From: Biomphalaria glabrata
Lineage: Eukaryota; Mollusca; Gastropoda; Planorbidae
NCBI RefSeq assembly: GCF_947242115.1
Contig: NC_074715.1
Span: forward strand, 35,516,586 to 35,580,585
Length of the DNA: 64,000 bases
Reading direction: 5' to 3'
Shown piece after piece: positions 23,848-34,915 of the stretch. The notes under the pieces were generated by a model. It saw only the letters and a list, made by a program, of their open reading frames with translations, was not told where the DNA came from and made no database searches. The position numbers and the translations under genes are program-made. How positions within the stretch are numbered: the first letter of the stretch is position 1; every line of letters starts with the position of its first letter.

Positions 23848-25533
23848 CTCTAGACTCTAGACTATATGTGGTCTTCAATGCCAAAGTTACTATTTCACGA
23901 TTTCATCCCTTTCCGTCAAGGGAGACTACTAGCGTTGAATAATTCTAGTTTTTAATACACATTTATACACATGGCGAAATTAAGTCTTCATCTACCAAAA
24001 AGAAATTTTATTATAGATCTAAAATTAAACCAGAATTAAGAATAGATCTACTTCTGTACTGGTAATGTGTCACAATTAAGGTTTAAGCGCATATTCATTA
24101 ATAATAAAAATAGATCTAGATAAATTCTAGATAGATCTAGATCTATAAATGTATAAATACTAGATCTAGATCTAGAACTAGAATCTATAGTAGATTCTTA
24201 TATTAGGCACACCGTATTCGGGAACTAGGTCAAATTTTTATTTTATTTTTTTATTTGGTGACGGTTTAACTTACAAAAAAACTGAAAGCAGATTCTTATT
24301 CTGCAACTAAAGGACTATAAAAATAGCTGTGTTTCTTTGAATTACCACTCATAGTCAAGATTTAATTTTAAAATAAATCAGGTCACTTCATGCTCCTGTA
24401 ATAAACGCAGTTTTTGTGCTTTCTCCTTCAGCACACATCGAGCACCGTTAAGAAACACCACTATGTTATTGCTAATAAATTATATCTGTGTTAATTAAAA
24501 ATTATTTAGATTGTATTAAAAGAAGTAGATTCACTTCTGCAATATGTATTTATAGTATATTGTCTCTCTATATATGCCTACCTATATAATCTATGTGTAG
24601 AAACAGACAAATAAATCTCTATAAATCATAGATCTATAAATTAATTATTATAATTTAACAATCATGATATTTTCAACTAGGCTACATGTATTCTCTGTCT
24701 CTTTCTTTTAATTCACATCCAAGGACCCTCTTCTTTTCATAATTTGGATGTTCGTTTTGTTACATCCCCTCCCTCCCATAGATGCTTATAATTCTTTTCA
24801 TGACTCTCTCCCCCTTCCCTCCACTGCCTGTATGATAGGTTGTGACACTACACGCTTAGTGTATACCTCTCCTCACCACCAGCGCTCGCCTGGCGTGATC
24901 ACCTGCAGTGGGCATGGTCTCTGGCTTCAAATTAGCAGCCCGCACTTTTTCTTTCATTCATAAGTTATATATTCTAGATATCTCGATCTAGGTCACATTA
25001 ATTTATTGAAAAAAATCATAGATTTATTAATCCCAATAATATTTCTTATTACGATTTTGCCTTGTGCACTATAGGAGAATGTGTTTAATTCATTATTATT
25101 CATTGAAACACCTCCTTTTTTAATTTTATTTAACAGCTAACAGTATGAATGTGATTGGAATGTCTTTCTAAAGATGTTTGGAAGCTTATTTTGATAGATC
25201 CACCAGCCTACGATCAAACAGGCTCATAATATAGCCTTCATCCCTTATATGGGTATGAATTGCCGGGGGAGGTTTAAACAATAGCTTTACATACTTGGTT
25301 ACCGAGAATCTAAAAAACTGCCATCTGCTTTGGAAAAGCGGAACAAAAATACAGGAACTTATCTAAAATTGGACATGCACTGTCCCGAAACATCGTTTTT
25401 AGCTCCAAACATAAAAACAAATTAATTATAAACAAAAAAAGCGACGTGTTTCTTAAAGGAGATTTTGATGAGCTGTGCCTAATATAAGAAGCTACTATAC
25501 ATCTTTTTGACATCATGATCTAGGTCTAGAGTA
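23848..25533. other. Intergenic DNA with TAGATCTAGA words
   Basis: About 24005-24190 is dense in TAGATCTAGA. About 24740-24960 is unusually C/T-rich with a short + strand ORF (24748-24963) that I do not recognise. No gene called. Confidence 0.45.
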
Positions 25534-26781
25534 GTTTATTAAGTTTTTATGCTATTCGGACACCTATAGGCCCAAATTTGAAATTTTGACTTTGACAGCG
25601 CATTATTTTACAATGGTTTGACATAGAAAAGAAAATGACTTATCAAAATCTTCTTTAGTTAAAGGAGAATAAGGATGACTACTTATATTTGTACCTCTAA
25701 CCTATATTTGTTATTCATCCAACTTATTATATTTAAGGTCAAAGAGGCCGTGTGTTTTCATTTAATTCTGACACATTTGACCCACATTATTTGATTCCGG
25801 ACACCATAATTTATTTCGGACAGTCTCTATATTTAGGCATCAATAAACTCGGATTTTAATTCTATATTAATATTAACTAAATTTTAAGATCCCCAGGCAT
25901 AGCCCCTCACAGGAAATCATTACGATGTTTTCAAACTATGCATGAATACGAACACAAAAAATAAAAATATGAACACACTTATTCTATCAAAATTAGGTCA
26001 CTGGAATAGTGTCTTCTACACTGACTTTTAGACTTATTTTATGTTTGTTTATTTTATGTGTGTTGAATGTTTGGGGTTTGCATGATTAGATGTCTGTTGA
26101 ATGTTTGTGTTTTTTTTTGTTTATTAATTTAATAAATTTCTAGATCTAATACAGATGATCTTTTGTAGTATAGTAGGCCCCTACAGGTTACGATAGCCAT
26201 TCTGAATCCTCTATATTCTCTCTATATAAATCTAGATCTATCTAGTAGGTCTAGATCTAAGCATTTAACTTCATTCAATGTACCAAGCTCACTCCAAACA
26301 TTTGCCCATTTATTCTTTATTTAAAAAAACAACAACAAACGAACAAATACAATATAAGATCATTTTTATTGATGTCCAAAACTGGCTGTCCGAAATAAAT
26401 TTTGGTAAGAAAATCGTAATCTAATTCGGACAACGTATTAATTTTTTTTTTGCATGGAATTAGAAAACTTGGCTTATGAAGCAAATAAATTAGCTCCAAA
26501 AACAGAATAATTATTGCCGGGCTCATTAGTGTAGACTTAGCCAATCAAAAAAACTCTAGGAAGAGGTAAAGTCATCCGGGTAACATAGGAAAAAACAACA
26601 ACCTGACTAACAAATTTGAAATTCGTTTTTCGTACATAAAAAGACAGCTAAATGGAAGGAAATTGGGTCAAAATCATTGGAAAATGGACAAGCACATTAT
26701 ACAGCGCGCTAGTTTTATAATACATATTAAAATAATTATTTAATGACCACAAAAAACAGCGAATGTCCGAAATAAATAAAC
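25534..26781. mobile_element. Candidate TA-flanked inverted-repeat DNA element
   Basis: The left edge reads TA|GTTTATT and then TATTCGGACA; the right edge, on the opposite strand, reads TA|GTTTATTTATTTCGGACA. Both sides therefore share GTTTATT plus TATT(T)CGGACA inside a TA dinucleotide, as in Tc1/mariner-type elements. The motif TTTCGGACA or its complement recurs inside (about 25796-25826, 26385-26400, 26425-26435). No transposase is recognisable, so this would be a non-autonomous element. Confidence 0.42.
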
Positions 26782-27984
26782 TACTATACTATCTAGATCT
26801 AGAATAATCTAGATCTATAAATGATAATCATAATCTATAATAATTTTGTTACTAGTCTATGACTCTACTCTATCTAATAAAATAATATATTAATACTAGT
26901 CTATAAATAATAATAAATCTTTAAACTTTAGTCACTTTTAAATCTGACTTTAGCCTCTTTAGACTTTAATTTAATAATATAATAGATCTACTATCTAGTT
27001 TAGTAGTAATATTTATCTAGAATCTAGACTAAGACTTCTAGAATCTAGATCTATCTAGATTTTTTAGTCACTTTAGTCTAAAGTTTAGAAGACTAAGACT
27101 TTATTCTAACTTGACTAGATGTAGATATCTAAGTCTAAGACGACTACACTAAGTCACTAACTTAGTCTTACTCACTGCCAGGCTACCGTCACTACCCGTG
27201 ACTACCGTTACTGTCTGATTCACCAGCAGTAGCTGAGTATGTCACTACTCACTAGGCTAGGTGAGTAGTCTCTGAGTAGCAGTAGTTAGTTAGTAAGTTA
27301 GGTGAGTAGGTCGTCTACTTGTCTACGTCACTCTAGTTAGTCTAGTTTAACTTAATAATAACTTAAGTTACTTTAGTTTAGTAGTTACTACTTACTACTC
27401 TAGTAAGACTAGTAAATATGGAGTCTAGTAGTAAGTAGTACAGTCTAAGTCTAGGGCCGGTCTAGGCCTAGTTTTTTAAGCCTAGGTCGGCTAGGTCCTC
27501 TAGGCTACTCTAGGTCGTCTAGGTACTAGAATGCCTAGATGATACTAATGATAGATATATCATATATAGTCTTATTACTCTTATACTTATAGATCTAGGA
27601 CAATCTAGGTAGATTACCAGATTTAGTGATTAGATCTAGATTCTAGATCTACCTAGTTCTAGTACTCAAGTAGATTATCATTATTAGAAGGTAGATGATA
27701 GTAGATTCACAGTGACAAGTCATTTCACTGAGGCGGGGCTGTATTCGACACTATCTCGAGATCTCTAGATCTAGAGTTGAGACTGACTAGAATGACTAGA
27801 GACTAGATCTAGTCACTAATCTAGACTCAAGTAGATCTAGAATAATCTCTGAGATCTAATTTTTTTTTATATTGATCTATACTCTACTCTATACTAATCT
27901 AAAGTCTAAAGATACTAATCTAGATCTAACTATTGTAACTATTAATAAATTTTATATAGATCTAATTATAGCATTAATGATTAA
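26782..27984. repeat. Degenerate TAGATC/GACTTAG simple-sequence island
   Basis: About 1.2 kb composed almost entirely of overlapping words such as TCTAGATCTAGA, GACTAGA, AGTAAGTTAG and CTAGGTCTAGG, without a fixed period. No ORF or RNA gene is visible. Confidence 0.7.
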
Positions 27985-28521
27985 TAGTTAGTTAAGATAG
28001 ATTCTAGAACTATAGAGACTAGATTAGTCTAGATATCAATATCAAGATTGACAAGTATCAGTAATTAGATCTACTATGATTATGATTAATATCTATTCTG
28101 GATCTATTCTATCATATTGTTATAACCCTGTTCGCGATGCAAAAGGGTTAACTGTGTGATTAGCTGACATATGTGACACAGGCCAGTAATACAGTTTAGC
28201 GTGTTATATTGAAAGGCAAGGGACAGTACTGGCATTAACTTTGCACTTGAATCTAGTTAGTTAAGATAGATTCTAGAACTATAGAGACTAGATTAGTCTA
28301 GATATCAATATCAAGATTGACAAGTATCAGTAATTAGATCTACTATGATTATGATTAATATCTATTCTGGATCTATTCTATCATATTGTTATAACCCTGT
28401 TCGCGATGCAAAAGGGTTAACTGTGTGATTAGCTGACATATGTGACACAGGCCAGTAATACAGTTTAGCGTGTTATATTGAAAGGCAAGGGACAGTACTG
28501 GCATTAACTTTGCACTTGAAT
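27985..28521 (+). repeat. Tandem duplication of 269 bp
   Basis: 27985-28252 and 28254-28521 appear identical on reading, joined by one extra base. Each copy holds 133 bp of flanking TAGATC-type sequence plus the first 135 bp of an LTR starting TGTTATAACCC. Only the second copy continues into the full LTR, so the duplication happened after LTR insertion and appears recent. Confidence 0.93.
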
Positions 28522-28868
28522 AGCGCCTGTGTTATGGTCATCTGATCATAAGCCTGCGCAGACCGGAGACACAGTGTAAAAGGAAAGCGGCAGTTTGAGA
28601 CCGGAGACCGAGACTGTTAGTCGACCATGAAGTTGGTCCTGGTGCAGTCCTCCAGTGAAACAAACGAGTTTAGGAATCTAAGAGACAGTAGAGTTTATGA
28701 GTTTAGTAAAGTGATATACAGTCTAACTTTGTAGTAGTTAATTGTGTTGCCAATTGTGTCATATTGGCTGTTTTATTTGACCCTTATTAAAGTTGTCAAG
28801 TTCTTGATGTGTTGTGTTGTGTTTAGCAGTGTTTACAGAAGGCCTGATTAGGAGAGAATATCGTAACA
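28387..28868 (+). mobile_element. Solo LTR, second family member
   Basis: A 482-bp unit from TGTTATAACCC to TATCGTAACA, flanked by ATAT on both sides (a possible 4-bp target duplication). No internal retroelement sequence is attached. Its 3' portion (GCCAATTGTG, ATTGGCTGTTTTATTTGAC, AGTTGTCAAGTTCTT) is related to the LTR at 23058-23631. A partial copy of its first 135 bp precedes it at 28118-28252 through tandem duplication. Confidence 0.72.
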
Positions 28869-28987
28869 ATATGATCTAGAACTAAATATTATAAAATTTT
28901 AAATTCTATCTATGTCTATATTCTATATTATTATATGGAATAGATCTAGAAATAATCTAGAGATATTACTAGATCTTAGATTTTAGA

Positions 28988-29610
28988 TTAAAGGAAACTC
29001 ATATGTTTTTGACATTTTTTATGTAGATCTAGATCTAATACATTCTAATAACTAATGACTAATATGTGTTTTGATTTGTACAGATAATGAATATATATAT
29101 ATATATATTCTTTGTTTTTATTTGCAATTTAATCTATTGACTTGCTGTATAACGAAAAACCATACAGTAAAGTTTACATTCTCCTAAAAGAAACATATCT
29201 TCATCTATGCGGTTAGATCTAGATCTCATAAGCAAAGAAAAAAAATTTGTGTTAAAAGTAGATTTACATGCTTGACTAACCACAGCAGTATGTATTTTCT
29301 CACCTGACCACTCAACACACAAGAAACATTATCTCTTGGCTGTCTTGTCATGACTGACTACAATCACTATATGTAGTTTAGACTAGCCTTACACCTACAC
29401 TGACCAGTTTGTTAGAATCAGTCAAACACACCATCTTTTTACTTTTTGGGACAGGGAGAGGCTTCTAGATGAAAATGTTACTTTTTTTCTCGAGTTGGTT
29501 ATCCTTTAGAATGCTTTTAGATCTATCTATATATATATATATATGACTGTACCATAGCTCTGGACTAGGCAGTCACTAAACCTAACAGCCTTTACGGCTA
29601 TTTTAAGAAT
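28988..29610. repeat. Unclassified inverted-repeat element, copy 2 (right end missing)
   Basis: It starts TTAAAGGAAACTC like the 8234-9171 copy and shares its interior blocks in the same order and orientation: CCATACAGTAAAGTTTACA, ACACTGACCAGTTTGTTAG, GATGAAAATGTTAC and TGTACCATAGCTCTGG. The right terminus is not seen; similarity fades just before the antisense LINE at 29640. Confidence 0.55.
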
Positions 29611-29639
29611 GAATTTAAAGATCAAAGATATTATATCTA

Positions 29640-30252
29640 TCTTATCTTATAATATATATATTATACTGCTCCAATTTGATTCCTATTTCTGTAATTCATC
29701 TAATTCTCTTTGTAAAATATCTGTGTCTTGTGTTGTTTTTATTGTTCTATATATTATGCAATGGACTGCAAAATAATGACTTTTGTTCCTGAACTAATGC
29801 TATTTGGTAAATCATTTATGTCTGTAAATTAAAAATAGAAGTGGACCTAAGACTGTTACTTGAGGTACACCCGAGTTTAAGTTTATTGGTGTTGATTTAG
29901 AGCCATTTATTATTACATTTTGTTCTCTCCCTATCAGAAAATCCTTAATCCACTGATGCAATGGACCAAAAATACCAAAATATTTTAATTTTTAAGCAAA
30001 CTATGATGGTGAACTTTATCAAAAGTCTTTTAAAATTCTAATAAGACAGCATCTATTTGCTCACTATTATCTAAACCTAAATGAAAAATCATCAATTTAT
30101 TAGTTGTCTTTCACATGATCTATTAGATATTTCCTCAGGACATTATGTTTGTCTAAGTGGTTTATGATGTAGCTACATATTATGTGTTTTACGATTTTAC
30201 ATGTGATGCTGGTTAGTGATACTGGTCTGTAGTTTCCTGGGTCAGGAAGTGA
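29640..30252 (-). mobile_element. LINE copy, antisense, internally deleted
   Basis: Minus strand of the 3508-6160 family. The ATAAGATAAG tail lies at the left; next to it is sequence matching about 5380 of the first copy, so the C-terminal third is missing while the tail is kept. Similarity then runs back through RT to the CTGACCCAGGAAACTACAG block at about 30225-30250. A second small deletion removes sequence near the HGFR motif. Several stops and indels; dead. Confidence 0.88.
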
Positions 30253-30579
30253 TATCTCACACTAGGTATCTGTTTTCAGATGTTTTCAGCCTTGAGCGTA
30301 GTACTGTTTTTTGCAAACATATAGTTAAATAGAGTATTGTAAATTTTTATTATTAATTAATTTTTATAAAAAGCATTATATTTATAATGCTTATTATTTT
30401 AAAATTTTGCCTGAATTGAAAATGATGAATATGTTACACATCTTTTAGTTCTTTAAGTTTCTAGTCATGGGTTTATAATTGTAACTCACTTTTTTTAAGA
30501 TGAGCATTTAGTTGATGTAGCATGTGTCTAAAATTGACAGATATTGTATCAAGTCACAAGAAAGTTTAAAGAAAGGAAA

Positions 30580-33500
30580 ATGACTTCTTTAGCTGCCCAG
30601 TTAAGACAATTAGCAGTCCCTGAAACTCAAATACTTCTCAGTGGTGACCTGAAGCAAGCTTCTTTTCTTTACGATGAGGGGGAAGCAGCTAAATTTGATA
30701 AACAGCATTTCTATAACATAGGTTAGTGAAATGTTAATATGTATGCTTTTTTAACAGAAGATAATGGTCTTATTATTGTTGTTATTAATAAGATTTGGTT
30801 CATTTTCTTTTCAGTATGTTTTAATTTTAAAATTATCAAAGTTTGCTCTCACTTTGCCTAAAATAAAACATTATCTCAAAAGAAAGATTACTTTAGTATA
30901 TTTTATTCAAATCATAAAGTAAAAAAAAAAATGAGGAGTAAATTAAGATTTCATTCACTTCAAATTTTATCAATGTTGTGATTACAAAACCAGGTATTAA
31001 TGGCCTCCAGCAGTTGATAGAGAAAGATGCAAGGTTCATGGTATATGAACACAACTTGTTCAGCCCATCCTCACAGACCCTACAGCGTTATGTACAAACT
31101 TCAGACGTCAACAAAAAACTGGATGACACCATCAATACATTTCTTCTGATGTTATCCCCCTACATGCAGCTTCGAGAAGCTCACAAAGCAATGGAATGGA
31201 TGGTTCACAGGTACAGCATTTTAAATTCTGTTAGGCTTTGTACCTGAGATGGCTGTTTGAATTTATATGTGCTTGATATTTATTGAGGATAATTAAAGTG
31301 AATTGTCATTGTGTCACACTGGCTGCAAAAATATTTACGGTGTTAAATGTTGATGGTTTGAAAATCTCTATAAATACTAAAAAAAAAAATTATTTGAAAA
31401 AAAAAAAAAAAGGATTTAGAATAATAAAGTAAGTAAAATATAAAAAAAATAAAGTTCCCTTTTCAGACCATGGGATCTATAGGACAGATGATGAGTGTGT
31501 CATGTGGCCAGCACACCAACCAAGCGCCTTTACTTTTCCCCAACTAATGTCAGGTACCCATTAGAGCTCAGGCGCCCTTTAGCTGCCCAGTTAAAACAGC
31601 TATAAAGTACTAGTGCTTTATTATATTATATTTAACATCATCTAGTTCAAGTCACTGGGTTGAGATCAAGTGACATCATTATTATTCGAATCTATTCCAG
31701 TTTTAGGTTTTAAACATTTTATTTGCTGTTCAGAATTTTAATTTGGTAACTAAAATGAGTTGAAATCATGTCCTTTACTTCTTCATAGCAACACCACACA
31801 ATTAATTTTTTTGGAATTCCATGTGTGACCCAAAAATGTTTGGAAATCATTGATGTAGAAGTATAGTTATCAGCATGGAACTGCTTTATTAACCCTTCAA
31901 GTGCTGAGCCGTTTTACAATGAGTGCATAAACAATGGACACTAACTACCACACGCGCCTTAAGGGTTAATACTACAACGCTTCTAATTATTTTCTTTTAA
32001 CTATTTGTTTTATTTTGGTTTAGATAGTCTGTTATGAATATTTTATTCTTAAGATATAATGTTCACCTACGCAATGTCGATGTTTTGATGATGAGTGTGC
32101 TACCTTATCATGACCAGCAACCATTTGTTATGGCTCTGCGTCTACTGAAAATGAATAGCAATGAGTGTATCAAATGGAAATGGCTTGAACCTGTAAAGGT
32201 ATGAACCTAAATGTACTTTTTAATGTTCATATTGTGATCTAACTAAAATTAACATGAAAAGAAGACCTATGGCTTTTAAATAATAGTTGTTTTTTTTTTA
32301 TTTTTTTTTTTACATTCAATTTTCCAGAAAGGTGGAAGCTTCTTGCCCAGACAGACTCTTATTCAACATTGCAAGTCTGTCAAAGGTTTTTTAGGATTTA
32401 TTTGCAACATGCTACAGAAACATATTGAGGTTAGGTTTTTAGCAATACATGGACAAACTAGTATTTTTTTTTTTAAGTAGTAAATTACAGCTATGGTTCA
32501 AAATAAAAATATTCAAAGCTTATAGTTTTTTGCTAAATTAAAAGTGCGCTTTTTATTGCCAGGCCAATACAGATGATGAAGGCAACCCATCAGCTCGACA
32601 TTTGCAAAGAGTAGTTTTGTTCTACACCCAAATTATTACAGGTACTTTGCAGATGGGGCCTCCTTCCGAAACAATGCTCTCCACCTTACTGCCGGCTATC
32701 ACAGTTGGTCTTAAGTCACAGCAGCTACCTGAGCTAGTGATGTCCTCCTACATGATACTGGTTCAAATTGTGGCACAGACCTCTTTGGCCAATACATTGC
32801 TTGAATCTCTGGTCAATGTCATAGCAAAGGTAAATAATACATTTCAATTTGGTAGTAATAGGGAGGAATTATAATAATATATGATTATAGTATGTGATAC
32901 CATATTTTTATTGATTAAGTTTTTGTTTTTTTCTCCTAGAATGTTGAACCAAGCCTTTTAAAGAATGCTGTGACTGTCCTTACAATCATGTATCAAAGAC
33001 AAAATATCACTAGAATACCTAAAAAGTAAGTAGACATCTTTCTTTTGCTTACTGTATAGATCTGTCGACTCCTACTGACATGTAAAATCAGATTTTATAA
33101 ATCCTGTTGAGCCTACATGTAATGAAAGATCTGGGAGTTATAGAATACTGTCACCAATCAAATGCATGATTTCTATTTACAAGAGAAAATTTTGTAAGTT
33201 TTCTTTATGAGTACTTGTTAAGCCATACTTATGTTTTTTTTTGTTTAGAGCTTTCAAGTATTTATGCAGACATGCTTCGCTGAAGCCAATACTGGCTGGT
33301 TTAGACAGTGAAGCTAAGATTGAGCCTTTCCTTTGTCCATTCATGCAAGCCCTGACCAAAAAAGCTCTTAAGGAAGTGAGTGTCAATGCTTTAACTAGTG
33401 ACAGTAATCCAGAAGATAATGAGGATGTATCACAGGCCTCGCCAATGTCACTGCTCATTGAAATGCTTACAACAATGACAATGGAAAAGGATGTAATCAT

Positions 33501-34915
33501 TGTCATATTTAGGTAACTAATTTTTGAGTCAACTTAGTTGTATTGATCTTCTATGATGAACTCTTCATTTTCAAATGTTTATAATTTTAATGAAATAAAA
33601 TGCAATTTTTTTGTAACAGAGTATTACTAACTTGGTTTGTACAACAAAGATCAGGCTCATCAATGGAGGTAGAGGATTATCAAGTAGATGCTCCTTTTAG
33701 ATTATTCAGAATTTTAGAAAACAGGTTGGTTGTTTTTTTAAGCAGTTTACATGATTAGTAATGAAGTGATTTAAAATTTAAAGAATTTGTTTATACTTAA
33801 ATTAGGAAATAGGTTTTAAATAATGAATTGCAAATATGAAGAAAATGAAAGTGATGGGATAGTTTGCCTCTCTGCCCATTTCCATGTTCTCATTATTTTG
33901 CTATTCCATTAAAGGCATTGGAAGTGGCAAATAATGATTTGTTAATTAAAGCACATAGAAATAAAACAACAAATAACTTTTTTTTTTCTTGCCTTCATTT
34001 CCTCAAGATTTTCAACTATTGTAGAGAGTATTATACAGGAAGCAGCTGACAATGCAGATGATCCTGAGATGCAAGAAGTGATTAGAAATCTTTTAGAAAA
34101 ATCAGCTACTTCAGCTCAGCAGGATCTGAACACAGACCCAACATCTAACTTAATAATCTGTCTATACCATAGACACAGCATTGTGAGAAAGCAAGCTGTA
34201 GAAAGGTTGCTCCAGGATGTTAACTTGGTAACTGATCAGTTATAGTTTTCTCCTACTCTTCTACTTTTTAGGGTTCATAGTGCTATTCAAATCTCCTTTT
34301 AAAAACAGTTTCCCTTAAATTCTCTAGGGATTCTCCTCAAATTTTAACCAGACAACTCAAAATTTCTACCAAATATCATAGATGGGATCTACTGACACTA
34401 AACACTCAAGAATAATGAGAGTCTCTTGTATAGAGCACACAGAACACAGTTCCAATTTACAATATTAAATAATTTAATTGCACAAGCTTGACTTGTAAAA
34501 TATACAAACAATCCTTCTAAATAAATTGACATAGTATAAAGAAATCTAAATACTCACTCTTACAATTCTTTAACATTAAAAAAAATATTTATTTTTACTT
34601 TTTTTGAACTAGTTGGATGATAAAGCTAGTGTTCAATCTGCATTGGCATTGAGGCTACAGGATACAGATCCTACAGTTGTTGCTGCTGTGTTAAACAACC
34701 CATTGGTTAGTTTGAATTTTAGTTGAATTATCTCAACAATTTTAAAATGAGATGACTAAAGTTGTTATCATTCAGTCCGCAGTGTTAACTATTAAACTGT
34801 GTTCATTCAATACATGTCATTTTTTGTTTCCTCAGGGTCTTTGGGAGTTATTTGAAGATAAAGTTTTTTTGTATCAAACTTTATTGAAGAAACTTCAAAA
34901 TATTGGCTCTGAAAA
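30580..34915 (+). CDS. HEATR1: HEATR1 coding exons 1-11 (N-terminal third)
   Basis: Exons: 30580-30721, 30994-31210, 32054-32198, 32328-32429, 32563-32829, 32940-33025, 33249-33512, 33620-33724, 34008-34227, 34613-34705, 34836-34915. The start was chosen as the ATG giving MTSLAAQLRQLAVPE; an earlier in-frame ATG-like codon adds residues not seen in the family. Conserved pieces are LMLSPYMQLREAHKAMEWMV and DVLMMSVLPYHDQQPFV in exons 2-3. Exons 4-6 fall in the region corresponding to the U3 snoRNP/UTP10 domain (about residues 200-320). Exon 3 uses the acceptor TTCTTAAG at 32046-32053; an AG 23 bases upstream would put a stop in frame. Confidence 0.93.

Noticed and set aside
24748-24963. 71-residue + strand ORF in a C/T-rich stretch
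   Set aside because: No recognisable domain, no splice partner exon and low complexity.
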